Shown: positions 27,171 to 39,366, numbered from the stretch's first letter. The stretch: DNA of 58,348 nucleotides from Microbacteriaceae bacterium (GCA_025465095.1 JAODME010000011.1:1-58348), one strand, 5' to 3'. A program made the numbers and translations. The notes: generated by a model not told the origin, from the letters alone.

Positions 27171-28595
27171 ATGTTCAGCGATTCTTCCGAAGTGCTCAAG
27201 TTCATCAGAGACACCGACGTCAAGTTCCTTGACATCCGCTTCACTGACCTCCCCGGTGTCCAGCAGCACTTCAACATCCCCGCCTCGACCGTCGACGAGG
27301 AGTTTTTCTCGGTAGGCCAGTTGTTCGACGGCTCGTCGATCCGCGGGTTCGCGTCGATTCACGAATCGGACATGCAGCTCATCCCCGACGTTACGACCGC
27401 TTATGTGGATCCGTTCCGCAACGAGCGAACGCTCATCATGGTGTTCGACATCTACAACCCGCGAAACGGGGAGATTTACGCTCGGGACCCGCGCCAGATC
27501 GCCAAGAAGGCGGAGAAGTACCTCGCCTCTACCGGCATCGCCGACACCGCGTTCTTCGCCCCCGAGGCGGAGTTCTACATCTTCGACGACGTGCGCTACG
27601 ACACCAAGCAGAATGCGAGCTTCTTCTCGGTCGACTCCGAGGAGGGCGCCTGGAACACCGGGCGCGTTGAAGAAGGCGGCAACCTCGCCAACAAGACGCC
27701 CTTCAAGGGCGGCTATTTCCCGGTGAGCCCCGTCGACAAGCAAGCCGACCTGCGAGATGACATCAGCCTCAAGCTGATCGACGCGGGCCTCATCCTCGAG
27801 CGCGCCCACCACGAGGTGGGCTCCGGCGGGCAGGCGGAGATCAACTACCGCTTCGACACCATGGTGCACGCCGCCGATGACATCCTCAAGTTCAAGTACA
27901 TCGTCAAGAACACCGCCGAGGAGTGGGGCAAGACCGCGACGTTCATGCCTAAGCCTCTGTTCGGCGACAACGGATCGGGCATGCACACCCACCAGTCGCT
28001 CTGGAGCGACGGCAAGCCCCTCTTCTACGACGAGAGCGGCTATGGCGGCCTCAGCGATCTCGCCCGCTGGTACATCGGCGGGCTGCTGAAGCACGCACCC
28101 GCAGTGCTCGCGTTCACGAACCCGACGCTCAACTCCTACCGTCGCCTCATTCCCGGATTCGAGGCTCCCGTCAACCTCGTCTACTCGGCCGGCAACCGGT
28201 CGGCAGCCATCCGCATCCCGATCACGGGCACCAACCCCAAGGCCAAGCGCATCGAGTTCCGAGCCCCGGATGCTTCCGGGAACCCGTACCTCGCGTTCGC
28301 CGCACAGTTGATGGCCGGACTCGACGGGATCAAGAACCGAATCGAGCCCCACGAGCCCGTCGACAAGGACCTGTACGAGCTTCCCCCGGAGGAGGCGAAG
28401 AGCATCCCGCAGGTTCCCGGAACCCTCGCGGAGGCGCTCGACGCGCTTGAGGCCGATCACGAGTTCCTCACCGCAGGAAACGTGTTCACGACCGACCTGA
28501 TCGAGACGTGGATCGCCTACAAGCGCGAGAAGGAGATCCTTCCGGCCGCCCAGCGCCCGACCCCGTTCGAGTACGAGCTGTACTACGGGGTTTGA
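27171..28595 (+). CDS. glnA: glutamine synthetase, type I-beta
   Basis: Makes glutamine from glutamate, ammonia and ATP (474 residues, dodecamer). The beta-grasp domain has [19 protein letters not shown] (Asp50-equivalent latch), the catalytic domain [29 protein letters not shown] and [12 protein letters not shown]. The adenylylation tyrosine is present in [11 protein letters not shown], in agreement with the adenylyltransferase gene glnE that converges on it. Full length and the I-beta insertion mark it as the regulated enzyme (GlnA1). GGAG lies ten bases before the ATG; a TACCCT box around 27109 may be the promoter. Confidence 0.97.
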   Translation: MFSDSSEVLKFIRDTDVKFLDIRFTDLPGVQQHFNIPASTVDEEFFSVGQLFDGSSIRGFASIHESDMQLIPDVTTAYVDPFRNERTLIMVFDIYNPRNGEIYARDPRQIAKKAEKYLASTGIADTAFFAPEAEFYIFDDVRYDTKQNASFFSVDSEEGAWNTGRVEEGGNLANKTPFKGGYFPVSPVDKQADLRDDISLKLIDAGLILERAHHEVGSGGQAEINYRFDTMVHAADDILKFKYIVKNTAEEWGKTATFMPKPLFGDNGSGMHTHQSLWSDGKPLFYDESGYGGLSDLARWYIGGLLKHAPAVLAFTNPTLNSYRRLIPGFEAPVNLVYSAGNRSAAIRIPITGTNPKAKRIEFRAPDASGNPYLAFAAQLMAGLDGIKNRIEPHEPVDKDLYELPPEEAKSIPQVPGTLAEALDALEADHEFLTAGNVFTTDLIETWIAYKREKEILPAAQRPTPFEYELYYGV

Positions 28596-28604
28596 TGCCG
28601 AGTT

Positions 28605-28644
28605 GAGAAAAGGGCCGCACCTGGCGAAGGTGCGGCCCTTTCTC
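28605..28644. terminator. bidirectional rho-independent terminator between glnA and glnE
   Basis: Arms AAAGGGCCGCACCT and AGGTGCGGCCCTTT around the loop GGCGA, with GAGA/TCTC extending the pairing. A-rich and T-rich flanks fit use from both strands. Confidence 0.85.
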
Positions 28645-28651
28645 GTATTCC

Positions 28652-31588
28652 TCAGCCGTAGAACCGCTTCTCAAACACCTGGCGAGCGAGCCTCGTGACC
28701 CGCAGGTAGTCGTCTTCAAGCTGCGTCGCCGATCCGGGCGGATACTCCATCAGGCGAGCGATGCCCTCCAGCTGGGGGCGGTCGACCGGCAGGACATCTG
28801 TCGTCCTCACCATCCACAGTGTCATCGCCGAACGGGCGCGGGACGCGAGGATCCACGCAGCACGCAGCTTCGCCGCCTCAGGTTCCGTGATGAACGCGGC
28901 GTCGGTTGCAGCGGCGAGAGCGGCAAGGGTCGACGTCGTCCGCAGTTCTGCTATCCGCGCGCCGTGCTGAAGCTGGATGAGCTGCACGAACCACTCCACG
29001 TCGCTCAGCGAGCCGCGACCAAGCTTCAGGTGGCGCGCCGGGTCCGCAGCCTGCGGAAGCCGCTCGGACTCGACCCTCGCCTTGATCCGTTTCACCTCGC
29101 GGACATCCTGCTCGGCGATGCTCTCCGGGAAACGCACCTCATCGGCGAGGGTCTCGAAGTCCCGTAGCAGAGCCTCGTCGCCTACCGCACCCCGTGCCCG
29201 GAGCAATGCCTGCGCCTCCCAGGTCAGCGACCAGCGGCGGTAGTAGGCGCGATAGGAGTCGATGGAGCGCACCGAGGGGCCGTTCTTGCCCTCCGGCCGT
29301 AGCCCGATGTCGAGGTCGAGCGGGAGGCGGAGATCCTCCGTGTAGGAGTTGAGCCGGTTCACGATGAATTCGGCACGCGACTGCGCCTGCTCGTTGGTGG
29401 CCGTCGTCGCGCGATACACATAGACCACGTCGGCGTCCGATCCGAAGCCGAGCTCCCGGCCGCCGTAGCGCCCCATCGCGATGATCGCGAACTCGAGCCC
29501 GTCGTCGGGCCCGTGCAGAAGCGACAGCATTCCAGTCAACAAGGTGGAGGTGATGTCGGACAACGCGCGCCCGAGTTTGTCGACGTCGAGAAGTCCGAGG
29601 ACCGCGGCCATCGCGAGCCGCAGTACCTCGCGGCGACGAGCGGTGCGTAGCGCTGCAGCTGCCGCGGCCGGCTCGGTGTGACGAGCGAGGATCGCCCGCG
29701 TCTCCTCGAGCAGGCTCTCCGCCGACCTCGGCTCGAGCTCCTCCTCGTTCTCGACCCACGCGGCCGCTTCGGGGATGCTTTCGAGCAGCACCCCCACGTA
29801 CCGGGCCGACGAGAGCACGCTCGTCAGCCGGCTCGCCGCACCCGAGGAGTCGCGCAGCATTCGCAGGAACCAGTGAGACTCCCCCAGGTCTTCGCTCAAC
29901 CGCCGAAAGGCGAGCAGGCCGTAGTCCGGGTCCGGCCCGTCGGCGAACCACTGCAGCATGACAGGAAGGAGGTGCCGTTGGATGGTCGCCCGACGGGACA
30001 CCCCCGACGTGAGGGCCGAGATGTGCGCGAGCGCACCCTTCGCGTCGAGGAAGCCGATCGCGGAGAGTCGAGCCGCGGCCTGTTCGCTGCTGAGCGAGAT
30101 CTCGTCGTCGCGCAGCGCAGCGACGGCGCTGAGCAAGGGCCGATAGAAGAGTCTCTGGTGCAGGCTGCGCACCGCGAGCCTGGTGCGGTTCCACTGCTCG
30201 TCGAGGTCGCCGGCCCCCGAGGCGATGCCGGTGGCGCGCGCAAGCACGCGCCTGCCTTCCTCGTCGTGCGGCATAAGGTGCGTGCGGCGCAGCTTCGACA
30301 GCTGCAGGCGATGTTCGAGCAGCCGCAGGAACCGGTAGTCGCGGGCGAACTCGGCCGACTCCACCCGCCCGATGTAGCCCTGCCCGGCGAGCGAGGCGAG
30401 CGCGGGAAGTGTGGCGCGCTGGCGCACGCTCTCGTCGTTCTGACCGTGCACGAGTTGCAGGAGCTGAATGGTGAACTCGATGTCGCGCAGCCCGCCAGGA
30501 CCGAGCTTGAGCTGGAAGTCGAGTTCGTTCGCGGGGATGTTGGCGGTAACGCGTTCCCGCATCCGCTGCACTGATTCCACGAAGTTCTCCCTGGAGGCGC
30601 TGCTCCACACCTTCGGCGCGAGCGCGTCGACGAACCGCCTGCCGAGTTCCGCGTCTCCGGCGAGAGGCCGCGCCTTGAGCAGAGCCTGGAATTCCCAGCT
30701 CTTCGCCCAGCGGTCGTAGTAGGCGAGGTGGGAGTCGAACGTGCGCACGAGTGCGCCGTCCTTGCCCTCCGGGCGCAGGTTGGCGTCCACCTCCCACAGT
30801 TCGGGTTCGGTGTCGAAGTCCTGGATGCACCGGGTGGCGGCTATCGCCAGTCGGGTGGCGATCTGAACGGCACGTTCGTTGTCAACGCCTTCGCTGCCCT
30901 CGGCGACGAAGATCACGTCGACGTCGCTCACATAATTGAGCTCTCGAGCGCCCGCCTTGCCCATGCCGATGATGGCAAGTCGGGTACCGGCCACCTCGCG
31001 CCGGGGAAAGGACGTTTCGGCTCGGGCGACGGCCAGCGCCGCCTCGAGCGCGGCTCCGGCGAGATCGGCTAGGGCGGATGCGACCGAGTCAACGACGGCG
31101 AGCGGGTCGGGCTGCGCGAGGTCCCAGGCGGTTAGCCGGGCGAGATGGCGCCGGTAGCGCACGCGGAGGACTCCCGCGGGGTTTTCCTCCACCCTCGCCA
31201 CCCCGTCCACGGCGCCGACTGCCGCCAAGAGGTCGTCCACGTACTCGGTGGCCGTCGGCGGCGCGACGAGCGCCTCCCGAAGGCAGACGAGCTCGCCCGG
31301 CTGGCGGTGGAAGAACTCCCCCAGCCCCGACGACGCACCGAGGACACGTATGAGCCGGTCCGCGCTGCCCGATTCGGAGAGGAGTGCGCCCACCTGCTGC
31401 GGCGCCGCCGCGAGCAGCCGCACGAGCTGCCGCAGGGCGAGGTCGGGGTCGGCGGTAGAGGCGAAGCGGTCGAGAATTCCCTCAACGGAATGCTCATAGG
31501 AGAGCTCGGCGAGGAGACTGCTCGCCCCGTCGAGGTCGGCGAACCCGAGTCTTGCCAGCTCGGTCAGGGCGCTCTGATGCCGCGCCAT
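28652..31588 (-). CDS. glnE: bifunctional glutamine-synthetase adenylyltransferase/deadenylase
   Basis: Adds and removes AMP on the glutamine synthetase tyrosine (978 residues). It has two nucleotidyltransferase domains: the N-terminal one with IGMGKAGARELNYVSDVDVI and the C-terminal one with MGRYGGRELGFGSDADVVYV, each containing the G-x-SDxD metal-binding motif. A LKLGPGGLRDIEF segment and the matching LKLGRGSLSDVEWFVQ follow each domain. It starts five bases after the glnA2 stop, so the two are cotranscribed, and it faces glnA1. The ATG at 31588 fits the family N-terminus. Confidence 0.95.
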   Translation of the reverse strand: MARHQSALTELARLGFADLDGASSLLAELSYEHSVEGILDRFASTADPDLALRQLVRLLAAAPQQVGALLSESGSADRLIRVLGASSGLGEFFHRQPGELVCLREALVAPPTATEYVDDLLAAVGAVDGVARVEENPAGVLRVRYRRHLARLTAWDLAQPDPLAVVDSVASALADLAGAALEAALAVARAETSFPRREVAGTRLAIIGMGKAGARELNYVSDVDVIFVAEGSEGVDNERAVQIATRLAIAATRCIQDFDTEPELWEVDANLRPEGKDGALVRTFDSHLAYYDRWAKSWEFQALLKARPLAGDAELGRRFVDALAPKVWSSASRENFVESVQRMRERVTANIPANELDFQLKLGPGGLRDIEFTIQLLQLVHGQNDESVRQRATLPALASLAGQGYIGRVESAEFARDYRFLRLLEHRLQLSKLRRTHLMPHDEEGRRVLARATGIASGAGDLDEQWNRTRLAVRSLHQRLFYRPLLSAVAALRDDEISLSSEQAAARLSAIGFLDAKGALAHISALTSGVSRRATIQRHLLPVMLQWFADGPDPDYGLLAFRRLSEDLGESHWFLRMLRDSSGAASRLTSVLSSARYVGVLLESIPEAAAWVENEEELEPRSAESLLEETRAILARHTEPAAAAAALRTARRREVLRLAMAAVLGLLDVDKLGRALSDITSTLLTGMLSLLHGPDDGLEFAIIAMGRYGGRELGFGSDADVVYVYRATTATNEQAQSRAEFIVNRLNSYTEDLRLPLDLDIGLRPEGKNGPSVRSIDSYRAYYRRWSLTWEAQALLRARGAVGDEALLRDFETLADEVRFPESIAEQDVREVKRIKARVESERLPQAADPARHLKLGRGSLSDVEWFVQLIQLQHGARIAELRTTSTLAALAAATDAAFITEPEAAKLRAAWILASRARSAMTLWMVRTTDVLPVDRPQLEGIARLMEYPPGSATQLEDDYLRVTRLARQVFEKRFYG

Positions 31589-31593
31589 CGTGC

Positions 31594-32931
31594 CTACAGC
31601 ATCTCCAGATTGCTCTTCAGCTCGAACGGCGTCACCTGCGCACGGTACTCCTTCCACTCCTGCCGCTTGTTCAGCAGAACGTAGTTGAACACCTGCTCCC
31701 CGAGGGTGCTCGCGACGAGTTCCGACTCCTCCATCAGGGACACCGCATGATCGAGGCTCGCGGGCAGCTGGTTGTATCCGAGCGCGCGGCGTTCGCTGTC
31801 ACTCAGGCTCCACACGTTGTTCTCCGCCTCCGGAGGCAGTTCGTAGCCGCCCTCAATGCCCTTCAGGCCTGCCGCCAGCATGAGCGAGAAAGCGAGGTAG
31901 GGGTTTGCTGCGGAGTCGATCGCGCGGTACTCCACGCGCGCGCTCTGGCCCTTGTTCGGCTTGTACAGCGGTACCCGCACGAGGGCGGACCGGTTGTTGT
32001 GACCCCAGGTCACGAAGCTCGGCGCCTCATCCCCGCCCCACAGTCGCTTGTAGGAGTTGACGAACTGATTTGTTACCGCGGTGATCTCAGGCGCGTGCGT
32101 GAGCAGGCCCGCGATGAACTGGCGCCCGATCTTCGACAGCTGGTATTGCGCCCCCGCCTCGAAGAACGCATTCGTGTCACCCTCGAAGAGCGACATGTGG
32201 GTGTGCATCCCCGACCCCGGTTCATCGGAGAGCGGCTTGGGCATGAAGGTCGCGTAAACGCCCTGCTCGATCGCCACCTCCTTGATCACCGTGCGGAAGG
32301 TCATGATGTTGTCGGCCGTGGTGAGCGCGTCGGCGTAGCGCAGGTCAATCTCATTCTGGCCGGGACCGGCCTCATGGTGACTGAACTCGACCGATATGCC
32401 GAGGTCTTCGAGCATCCGCACCGATCGGCGGCGGAAATCGTGAGCCGTACCGCCTGGCACGTTGTCGAAGTAGCCGGCGGAGTCCACCGGCTGGGGACCG
32501 TCAACGCCGTATTGCGAACTCTTCAGCAGGTAGAACTCGACCTCGGGGTGCGTGTAGAAGGTGAAACCGCGGTCCGCCGCCTTCGCGAGCGTGCGCTTGA
32601 GCACGTTGCGCGGGTCGGCGACGGCGGGCTGCCCGTCCGGGGTCGTAATGTCGCAGAACATCCGCGCGGTCGGGTCGATCTCGCCCCGCCACGGCAGGAT
32701 CTGGAAGGTCGTCGGGTCCGGATGCGCGAGCACATCCGCCTCGTACGAACGGGTGAGCCCCTCGATGGCGGAGCCGTCGAATCCAAGCCCCTCAGCGAAC
32801 GCGCCCTCCACCTCGGCCGGCGCGATCGCCACGGATTTCAGTGTGCCGACGACGTCGGTGAACCAGAGGCGGATGAACTTGATGCCCCGTTCTTCTATCG
32901 TGCGAAGAACGAAGTCACGCTGCTTGTCCAT
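31594..32931 (-). CDS. glnA2: glutamine synthetase, GlnA2-type
   Basis: A second glutamine synthetase family member of 445 residues, about 30 shorter than GlnA1. It keeps GLGFDGSAIEGLTRSYEAD, YTHPEVEFYLL, HHEAGPGQNEIDLRY and GSGMHTHMSL. The region equivalent to the adenylylation site reads GGYELPPEAENNVWSLS and lacks the tyrosine context, so it is probably not controlled by GlnE despite lying upstream of glnE in one operon. Related actinobacterial proteins are GSI-alpha type; some paralogues act on polyamines, but the conserved core does not argue for that here. AGGAG lies three bases before the ATG. Confidence 0.93.
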   Translation of the reverse strand: MDKQRDFVLRTIEERGIKFIRLWFTDVVGTLKSVAIAPAEVEGAFAEGLGFDGSAIEGLTRSYEADVLAHPDPTTFQILPWRGEIDPTARMFCDITTPDGQPAVADPRNVLKRTLAKAADRGFTFYTHPEVEFYLLKSSQYGVDGPQPVDSAGYFDNVPGGTAHDFRRRSVRMLEDLGISVEFSHHEAGPGQNEIDLRYADALTTADNIMTFRTVIKEVAIEQGVYATFMPKPLSDEPGSGMHTHMSLFEGDTNAFFEAGAQYQLSKIGRQFIAGLLTHAPEITAVTNQFVNSYKRLWGGDEAPSFVTWGHNNRSALVRVPLYKPNKGQSARVEYRAIDSAANPYLAFSLMLAAGLKGIEGGYELPPEAENNVWSLSDSERRALGYNQLPASLDHAVSLMEESELVASTLGEQVFNYVLLNKRQEWKEYRAQVTPFELKSNLEML

Positions 32932-32984
32932 GGGCTCCTCTTGAGTTCACACCGGGGGGCCAATCGGCCCCGCACGGCCGCTAT

Positions 32985-32990
32985 TAGGCT
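32985..32990 (+). promoter_or_regulatory. -10 box of nadE, leaderless type
   Basis: TAGGCT, seven bases, ATG; no Shine-Dalgarno sequence. Confidence 0.5.
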
Positions 32991-32997
32991 ACTGGCT

Positions 32998-34731
32998 ATG
33001 CCCCGACTTCGCTTGGCACTGGCCCAGACCAACCCGGTGGTCGGCGACCTCGCCGGCAATGCCGATCAAATCATGGAGGCCGCGGAGAAGGCGGCAGCGG
33101 CGGGCGCGGACCTGCTCGCGACCGGCGAGATGGCAATCAGCGGCTACCCGATCGAGGATCTCGCGTCACGCCCCAGCTTTCTCAAGAGCGCGTCCAATGC
33201 CGTGAGAGACCTCGCCAAGCGGCTGCAGGACGCGGGGCTCGGAGACCTGATCGTGATCGTCGGGCACCCTGACGGCCCGTTCGAACCGCGATTGCTCGGC
33301 ACGACTAACGCGCCGACAGCCATCGCCCAGAACTGTGTGAGTGTGCTGCAGCACGGGCACGTCAAGGCTCGCTACGCGAAACATCACCTGCCGAACTACT
33401 CGGTGTTCGACGAGTACCGCATCTTCGTGCCTGGCGACGAGTTGCTCGTGCTGCGCATCAACGGAACGGATGTCGCGGTGATCGTCTGCGAGGACCTGTG
33501 GCGTGACGGGGGACCGGTCGGCCGGGTTTTGGAAGCGGACGCCGGACTGCTGGTGGTCGTGAACGCGTCTCCGTTCGAGCGGGACAAGGACGAGGTCAGG
33601 CTCCCCCTAGTCACGCGCCGGGCAACCGAGAGCGCCACAATCGTCGCCTACGTCAACATCGTCGGCGGCCAGGACGACCTCGTGTTCGACGGAGACAGCG
33701 TCGTCGTCGACGGCTCCGGCACCATTCTTGCGCGTGCACCGCAGTTCGAGGAGCACCTGCTCGTCGTGGACCTCGAACTCCCAGACGCCATCGAGGACGT
33801 CGCCTTGCCCGACCGGGTCAGCCGAGTGACCCTGTCGGTACCGGATCGCCGGAACGACCCGCTGCCGATCGACGTGGCCATCCTGCCCGACGACCGTGAG
33901 CAGCTCTGGAACGCGCTCGTGTCCGGTCTGCGCGACTACGTGCGCAAGAACGGGTTCCGATCGGTCGTGTTAGGACTGTCCGGGGGAATCGATTCCGCCG
34001 TGTGCGCGGCACTCGCCGTCGACGCGATCGGCGCGGAGAACGTGCATGCTGTTTCGATGCCGAGCCGGCACTCCTCCGGTCACTCGCGTTCCGACGCGGA
34101 AGCCCTGGCGGAGCGGGTGGGCCTGCACTTCAGCATCGAGCCCATCGCCGATCTCGTACTTCCCTTCGAGGACCAATTGAGCCTCGACGGGGTCGCCGCT
34201 GAGAACGTGCAGGCGCGCGTGCGCGGAGTCATCCTGATGTCTCTGTCGAACCTGCACGGCCATCTCGTGCTGACCACCGGGAACAAGACCGAGATCGCGA
34301 TCGGCTACTCGACGATCTACGGCGACTCGGTCGGCGGCTTCGCGCCCATCAAGGACGTGCCGAAGACCCTCGTCTGGGAACTCGCCCGGTGGCGGAACGT
34401 ATTCGCCGCTGCCCGCGGCGAAACTCCGCCGATACCGGAGAACTCGATCTCGAAGCCGCCATCCGCGGAACTGCGGCCCGGCCAGCAGGATCAGGATTCG
34501 CTGCCACCGTACGAGCTGCTCGACGCGATTCTGGACGCCTACATCACGCGTGCGCTCGGCCACGACGACGTGATCGCGCTCGGGTTCGATCGCGGAACCG
34601 TCGACGAGGTCACCCGCTTGGTGGATCGTGCAGAGTGGAAGAGACGCCAGGGCGCGATCGGTCCGAAGATCTCCGGCATGGCGTTCGGCCGGGACCGACG
34701 ACTGCCGATCACCTACCGGCCGAGCGAGTAG
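32998..34731 (+). CDS. nadE: glutamine-dependent NAD+ synthetase
   Basis: Last step of NAD synthesis: amidates nicotinic acid adenine dinucleotide using glutamine (577 residues). The N-terminal nitrilase-type glutaminase domain (1 to about 275) has [16 protein letters not shown] (catalytic Glu), [10 protein letters not shown] (Lys) and [11 protein letters not shown] (nucleophilic Cys about 164). The C-terminal synthetase domain has the ATP loop [10 protein letters not shown] (about 326) and [18 protein letters not shown]. It lies divergent from glnA2. Confidence 0.96.
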   Translation: MPRLRLALAQTNPVVGDLAGNADQIMEAAEKAAAAGADLLATGEMAISGYPIEDLASRPSFLKSASNAVRDLAKRLQDAGLGDLIVIVGHPDGPFEPRLLGTTNAPTAIAQNCVSVLQHGHVKARYAKHHLPNYSVFDEYRIFVPGDELLVLRINGTDVAVIVCEDLWRDGGPVGRVLEADAGLLVVVNASPFERDKDEVRLPLVTRRATESATIVAYVNIVGGQDDLVFDGDSVVVDGSGTILARAPQFEEHLLVVDLELPDAIEDVALPDRVSRVTLSVPDRRNDPLPIDVAILPDDREQLWNALVSGLRDYVRKNGFRSVVLGLSGGIDSAVCAALAVDAIGAENVHAVSMPSRHSSGHSRSDAEALAERVGLHFSIEPIADLVLPFEDQLSLDGVAAENVQARVRGVILMSLSNLHGHLVLTTGNKTEIAIGYSTIYGDSVGGFAPIKDVPKTLVWELARWRNVFAAARGETPPIPENSISKPPSAELRPGQQDQDSLPPYELLDAILDAYITRALGHDDVIALGFDRGTVDEVTRLVDRAEWKRRQGAIGPKISGMAFGRDRRLPITYRPSE

Positions 34732-34747
34732 GGTCTTTGGCTCCCGA

Positions 34748-34753
34748 TACACT
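34748..34753 (+). promoter_or_regulatory. -10 box of panB, leaderless type
   Basis: TACACT, seven bases, ATG; no Shine-Dalgarno sequence. Confidence 0.55.
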
Positions 34754-34760
34754 CGGGCGT

Positions 34761-35576
34761 ATGGTCGACGAAACGCCTAAGCGAGTCCGCACCCGTCACT
34801 TCCGGCGCGCGAAGGAGTCGGGAATCAAGATCACCGGGCTCACCAGTTACGACCAGCTGACCGCCTCCATCTTCGATCAGGCAGGAATCGACTTCCTGCT
34901 CGTCGGCGACTCGGCGGGAAACAACGTACTCGGTTACGACACGACGCTGCCGGTGACGGTCGACGACCTCATTCCGTTGACCCGCGCGGTGGCTGGCGCG
35001 GTGAAGCGCGCGTTCGTGGTCGCCGACATGCCGTTCGGATCCTACGAGACCGGTCCGGACGAAGCCCTGCACACGGCGTTCCGCTTCATGAAGGAGACGC
35101 AGGCCCACGCGGTGAAGCTCGAGGGAGGCGTGCGCAGCGCGGAGCAGATCCGCCGGATCGTGTCAGCGGGCATCCCGGTGATGGCCCACATCGGGTTCAC
35201 TCCGCAGAGCGAGCACGGGCTCGGCGGTCACATCATCCAGGGGCGCGGCGCCCAGGCCGAGCAGTTGCTCGCCGATGCGCACGCGGTCGAAGACGCCGGA
35301 GCGTTCGCGGTCGTACTCGAGATGGTGCCCTCGGAGACCGCGAAGCGCGTCACAGCTGAGCTTCGCATCCCGACGATCAGCGTCGGTGCCGGCCCCCACA
35401 CCGACGGTCAACTGCTCGTCTGGACTGACTGGGCAGGGCTCACCGCGGGGCGGATCCCCAAGTTCGTCAAGCAGTACGCGAACCTTCGAGAGGTGCTCTC
35501 GGATGCCGCCGCCGCCTACATTTCGGACGTGGGCGCCGGCGAGTACCCGGCGCCCGAGCACGAGTACACCGACTGA
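34761..35576 (+). CDS. panB: 3-methyl-2-oxobutanoate hydroxymethyltransferase
   Basis: First committed step of pantothenate synthesis: transfers a hydroxymethyl group from methylene-tetrahydrofolate to 2-oxoisovalerate (271 residues). Markers: [39 protein letters not shown] (Mg-binding Asp), [31 protein letters not shown] and the catalytic Glu in [13 protein letters not shown]. No panC or panD is nearby. Confidence 0.96.
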   Translation: MVDETPKRVRTRHFRRAKESGIKITGLTSYDQLTASIFDQAGIDFLLVGDSAGNNVLGYDTTLPVTVDDLIPLTRAVAGAVKRAFVVADMPFGSYETGPDEALHTAFRFMKETQAHAVKLEGGVRSAEQIRRIVSAGIPVMAHIGFTPQSEHGLGGHIIQGRGAQAEQLLADAHAVEDAGAFAVVLEMVPSETAKRVTAELRIPTISVGAGPHTDGQLLVWTDWAGLTAGRIPKFVKQYANLREVLSDAAAAYISDVGAGEYPAPEHEYTD

Positions 35577-35594
35577 CCACGCTCCTTCGGCTGG

Positions 35595-35768
35595 TCAGCG
35601 GCCGTTCCGCGCGTCTTCCTCCGCCCACTTCCTCGCCCGTTCGGCAATGATTTCCGGTGCGCGGGCCGCTTCCTCACGGCTTGAGAATGGACCGTCCCTG
35701 TCACTTCCGAGGGACTGCGGGCCCTCCTCCACGTCACCGGTGCGCCTGTTGTAGTACCACTCGGTCAT
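35595..35768 (-). CDS. 57-residue conserved actinobacterial protein
   Basis: A small gene encoding MTEWYYNRRTGDVEEGPQS at the N-terminus, then GSDRDGPFSSREEAARAPEI and a charged helix ending in ARKWAEEDARNGR. The pattern (WYYN...TGxVEEGP...GPY/F-xREEA) is a short, widespread actinobacterial protein often mislabelled as a SPOR-domain protein. It sits between panB and the map locus, which is its usual position. Start ATG at 35768; weak upstream GGAGGCAC. Confidence 0.8.
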   Translation of the reverse strand: MTEWYYNRRTGDVEEGPQSLGSDRDGPFSSREEAARAPEIIAERARKWAEEDARNGR

Positions 35769-35789
35769 GGGTGCCTCCGTCGCTCAACT

Positions 35790-35795
35790 TAGAAT
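35790..35795 (+). promoter_or_regulatory. surviving -10 box of the decayed map gene
   Basis: TAGAAT, seven bases, then the ATG of the map remnant: the leaderless promoter remains although the gene is broken. Confidence 0.4.
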
Positions 35796-35802
35796 CGAGC
35801 CT

Positions 35803-37475
<1,673 letters not shown>

Positions 37476-37535
37476 GCTCCTCCTCACGGCGGTCCGATCC
37501 GACCCGCCAGCACCACCAGGACCGAAGGATGGCCG

Positions 37536-38552
37536 ATGCCTCTGATCGACAACGCCGTGTACGTCGACGGCCGGCGAACCGAGAACCCCGGCAGCCTCGA
37601 CGAGACGTTCGAGATCCTCCGGGAACGCTCCGGGATGGCCTGGATCGGACTGTATCGGCCGGATGCGATTGAGCTCAGGTCGCTCGCGGCGGAATTCGAT
37701 CTGCATCACCTCGCCGTCGACGATGCGCTTGCGGGGCATCAGCGGTCGAAACTCGAGCGGTACGGCGAAACACTGTTTGTCGTCTTGCGACCCGCGCGCT
37801 ATCTCGACGCTGAGGAGAGCGTCGAGTTCGGCGAACTGCACGTCTTCATCGGTCCCGGGTTCGTGGTCACCATTCGGCACGCCGAATCTCCCAACCTCAA
37901 GGTCGTGAGGCGACGGATGGAGAGCAATCCCGATCTGCTCGCCCTGGGACCCCAGGCCGTGCTCTACGCGATACTCGACGAGGTCGTGGACGAGTACGGT
38001 CCCGTCGTCGCCGGCCTCGAGAACGACATCGACGAGATCGAGGACCAGCTCTTCGGCGGGGATCCGGCGGTATCCCGTCGGATCTTCGCGCTGCTGCGGG
38101 AGGTCATCGAATTCCAGCGCGCCGCCAGCCCGCTCGGTGACATGCTGAGCGCCCTTCTCAAAGGATCGGAGAAGTACGGCGTCGACCTGGAGTTGCAGCG
38201 GGCGTTGCGCGACGTGCACGACCATGTGATCAAGATCACGGAACGGGCTGTCGCCTTCCGGGTGCTGCTCCAAAACGCTCTCACCGTTCATGCGACGGTC
38301 GTCACTCAGGGTCAGAACGATGAGATGCGGCGCCTTTCGGAGTCGAGTCTCGCGCAGACAGAACAGACGAAGAAGATCTCTTCGTGGGCTGCTATTCTCT
38401 TCGCGCCTGCCCTGATAGGCACTATCTACGGAATGAATTTCGACCACATGCCCGAGCTTCACTGGCCGTTGGGTTATCCGCTGGCCGTGGCGGCGATGCT
38501 CGTCTCCGGCGGGGCTCTGTACGGGGTGTTCAAAGCCAAGCGGTGGCTGTGA
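37536..38552 (+). CDS. corA: CorA family magnesium/cobalt transporter
   Basis: A pentameric divalent-cation channel subunit of 338 residues. The N-terminal cytoplasmic alpha/beta domain includes LAVDDALAGHQRSKLERYG, a long helical stalk follows (about 140-270), and the two C-terminal membrane segments carry the signature GTIYGMNF and end with the basic KAKRW. GAAGGA precedes the ATG. Confidence 0.93.
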   Translation: MPLIDNAVYVDGRRTENPGSLDETFEILRERSGMAWIGLYRPDAIELRSLAAEFDLHHLAVDDALAGHQRSKLERYGETLFVVLRPARYLDAEESVEFGELHVFIGPGFVVTIRHAESPNLKVVRRRMESNPDLLALGPQAVLYAILDEVVDEYGPVVAGLENDIDEIEDQLFGGDPAVSRRIFALLREVIEFQRAASPLGDMLSALLKGSEKYGVDLELQRALRDVHDHVIKITERAVAFRVLLQNALTVHATVVTQGQNDEMRRLSESSLAQTEQTKKISSWAAILFAPALIGTIYGMNFDHMPELHWPLGYPLAVAAMLVSGGALYGVFKAKRWL

Positions 38553-38580
38553 CCGCGCTGCGTCAGCTGCTCGGGCGCCG

Positions 38581-38586
38581 TAGGTT
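38581..38586 (+). promoter_or_regulatory. -10 box of ppgK, leaderless type
   Basis: TAGGTT, six bases, ATG; no Shine-Dalgarno sequence. Confidence 0.45.
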
Positions 38587-38592
38587 AGTGGC

Positions 38593-39339
38593 ATGACTCA
38601 GGCACTGGGAATCGATATCGGCGGCACTGGGATCAAGGGTGCCGTCGTCGACGTGAAGTCGGGTGAGCTCGTGATCGAACGAATCAAGATTGCGACGCCG
38701 CCAGGCGGAGAACCCGACGCTATCGTGGAGACCGTCATCCAGCTCGTCGAGAGGCTGGGCGGCATCGACAAGAAGGCGGCGGTCGGCGTCTGCTTCCCCG
38801 CGGCGGTCGTCGACGGCGTCACCCTGTCGGCGGCGAACGTCTCCGACAAATGGATTGGCCTCGAGGCCGAGAGGCTGTTCGAGAAGGCGTTGAAACGAGA
38901 CATCCACTTCATCAACGACGCGGACGCCGCCGGTGTCGCGGAGCAGCGCTACGGGGCGGCCCGCAAGGTGAAGGGGCTCGCCATTCTCACGACACTCGGT
39001 ACGGGGATCGGAACGGCGTTGATCCACCGCGGTCATCTGGTGCCCAACGCCGAGCTCGGGCACCTCGAGATCGATGGGGTGGACTGGGAGACGCGCGCGG
39101 CATATTCAGCGATGGAGCGGGAGAACCTGTCCTGGGAGGTTTGGGCGGGACGTCTGCAAAAGTACTACGAGCGCCTCGAGGCCTACCTGTACCCCGAACT
39201 GTTCATCGTGGGTGGCGGCGTGTCAAAGCACGCGGAGAAGTTCCTTCCCCTGATGAGCCTGCGTACCCCGATCGTGCCGGCGGTTCTGCGCAACAACGCC
39301 GGGATCCTCGGCGCCGCGGCTCTTGCCTCCGACATGTAA
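38593..39339 (+). CDS. ppgK: polyphosphate glucokinase
   Basis: A ROK-family kinase of 248 residues that phosphorylates glucose with inorganic polyphosphate or ATP. It shows the phosphate-binding GIDIGGTGIKGAVVD, FINDADAAGVAEQRYG (catalytic Asp), and the polyphosphate glucokinase block LTTLGTGIGTALIHRGHLV followed by NAELGHLEIDG. The ROK zinc-binding cysteine cluster is absent, as expected for PpgK. Confidence 0.94.
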   Translation: MTQALGIDIGGTGIKGAVVDVKSGELVIERIKIATPPGGEPDAIVETVIQLVERLGGIDKKAAVGVCFPAAVVDGVTLSAANVSDKWIGLEAERLFEKALKRDIHFINDADAAGVAEQRYGAARKVKGLAILTTLGTGIGTALIHRGHLVPNAELGHLEIDGVDWETRAAYSAMERENLSWEVWAGRLQKYYERLEAYLYPELFIVGGGVSKHAEKFLPLMSLRTPIVPAVLRNNAGILGAAALASDM

Positions 39340-39366
39340 CGCGTTTGCCTCTTATCCTCCGGCTCA

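Noticed and set aside
31552-32997. N-terminal extension of nadE by 482 residues
   Set aside because: It lies antisense to glnA2 and has no homology; the nitrilase domain begins at 32998, where a -10 box sits seven bases upstream.
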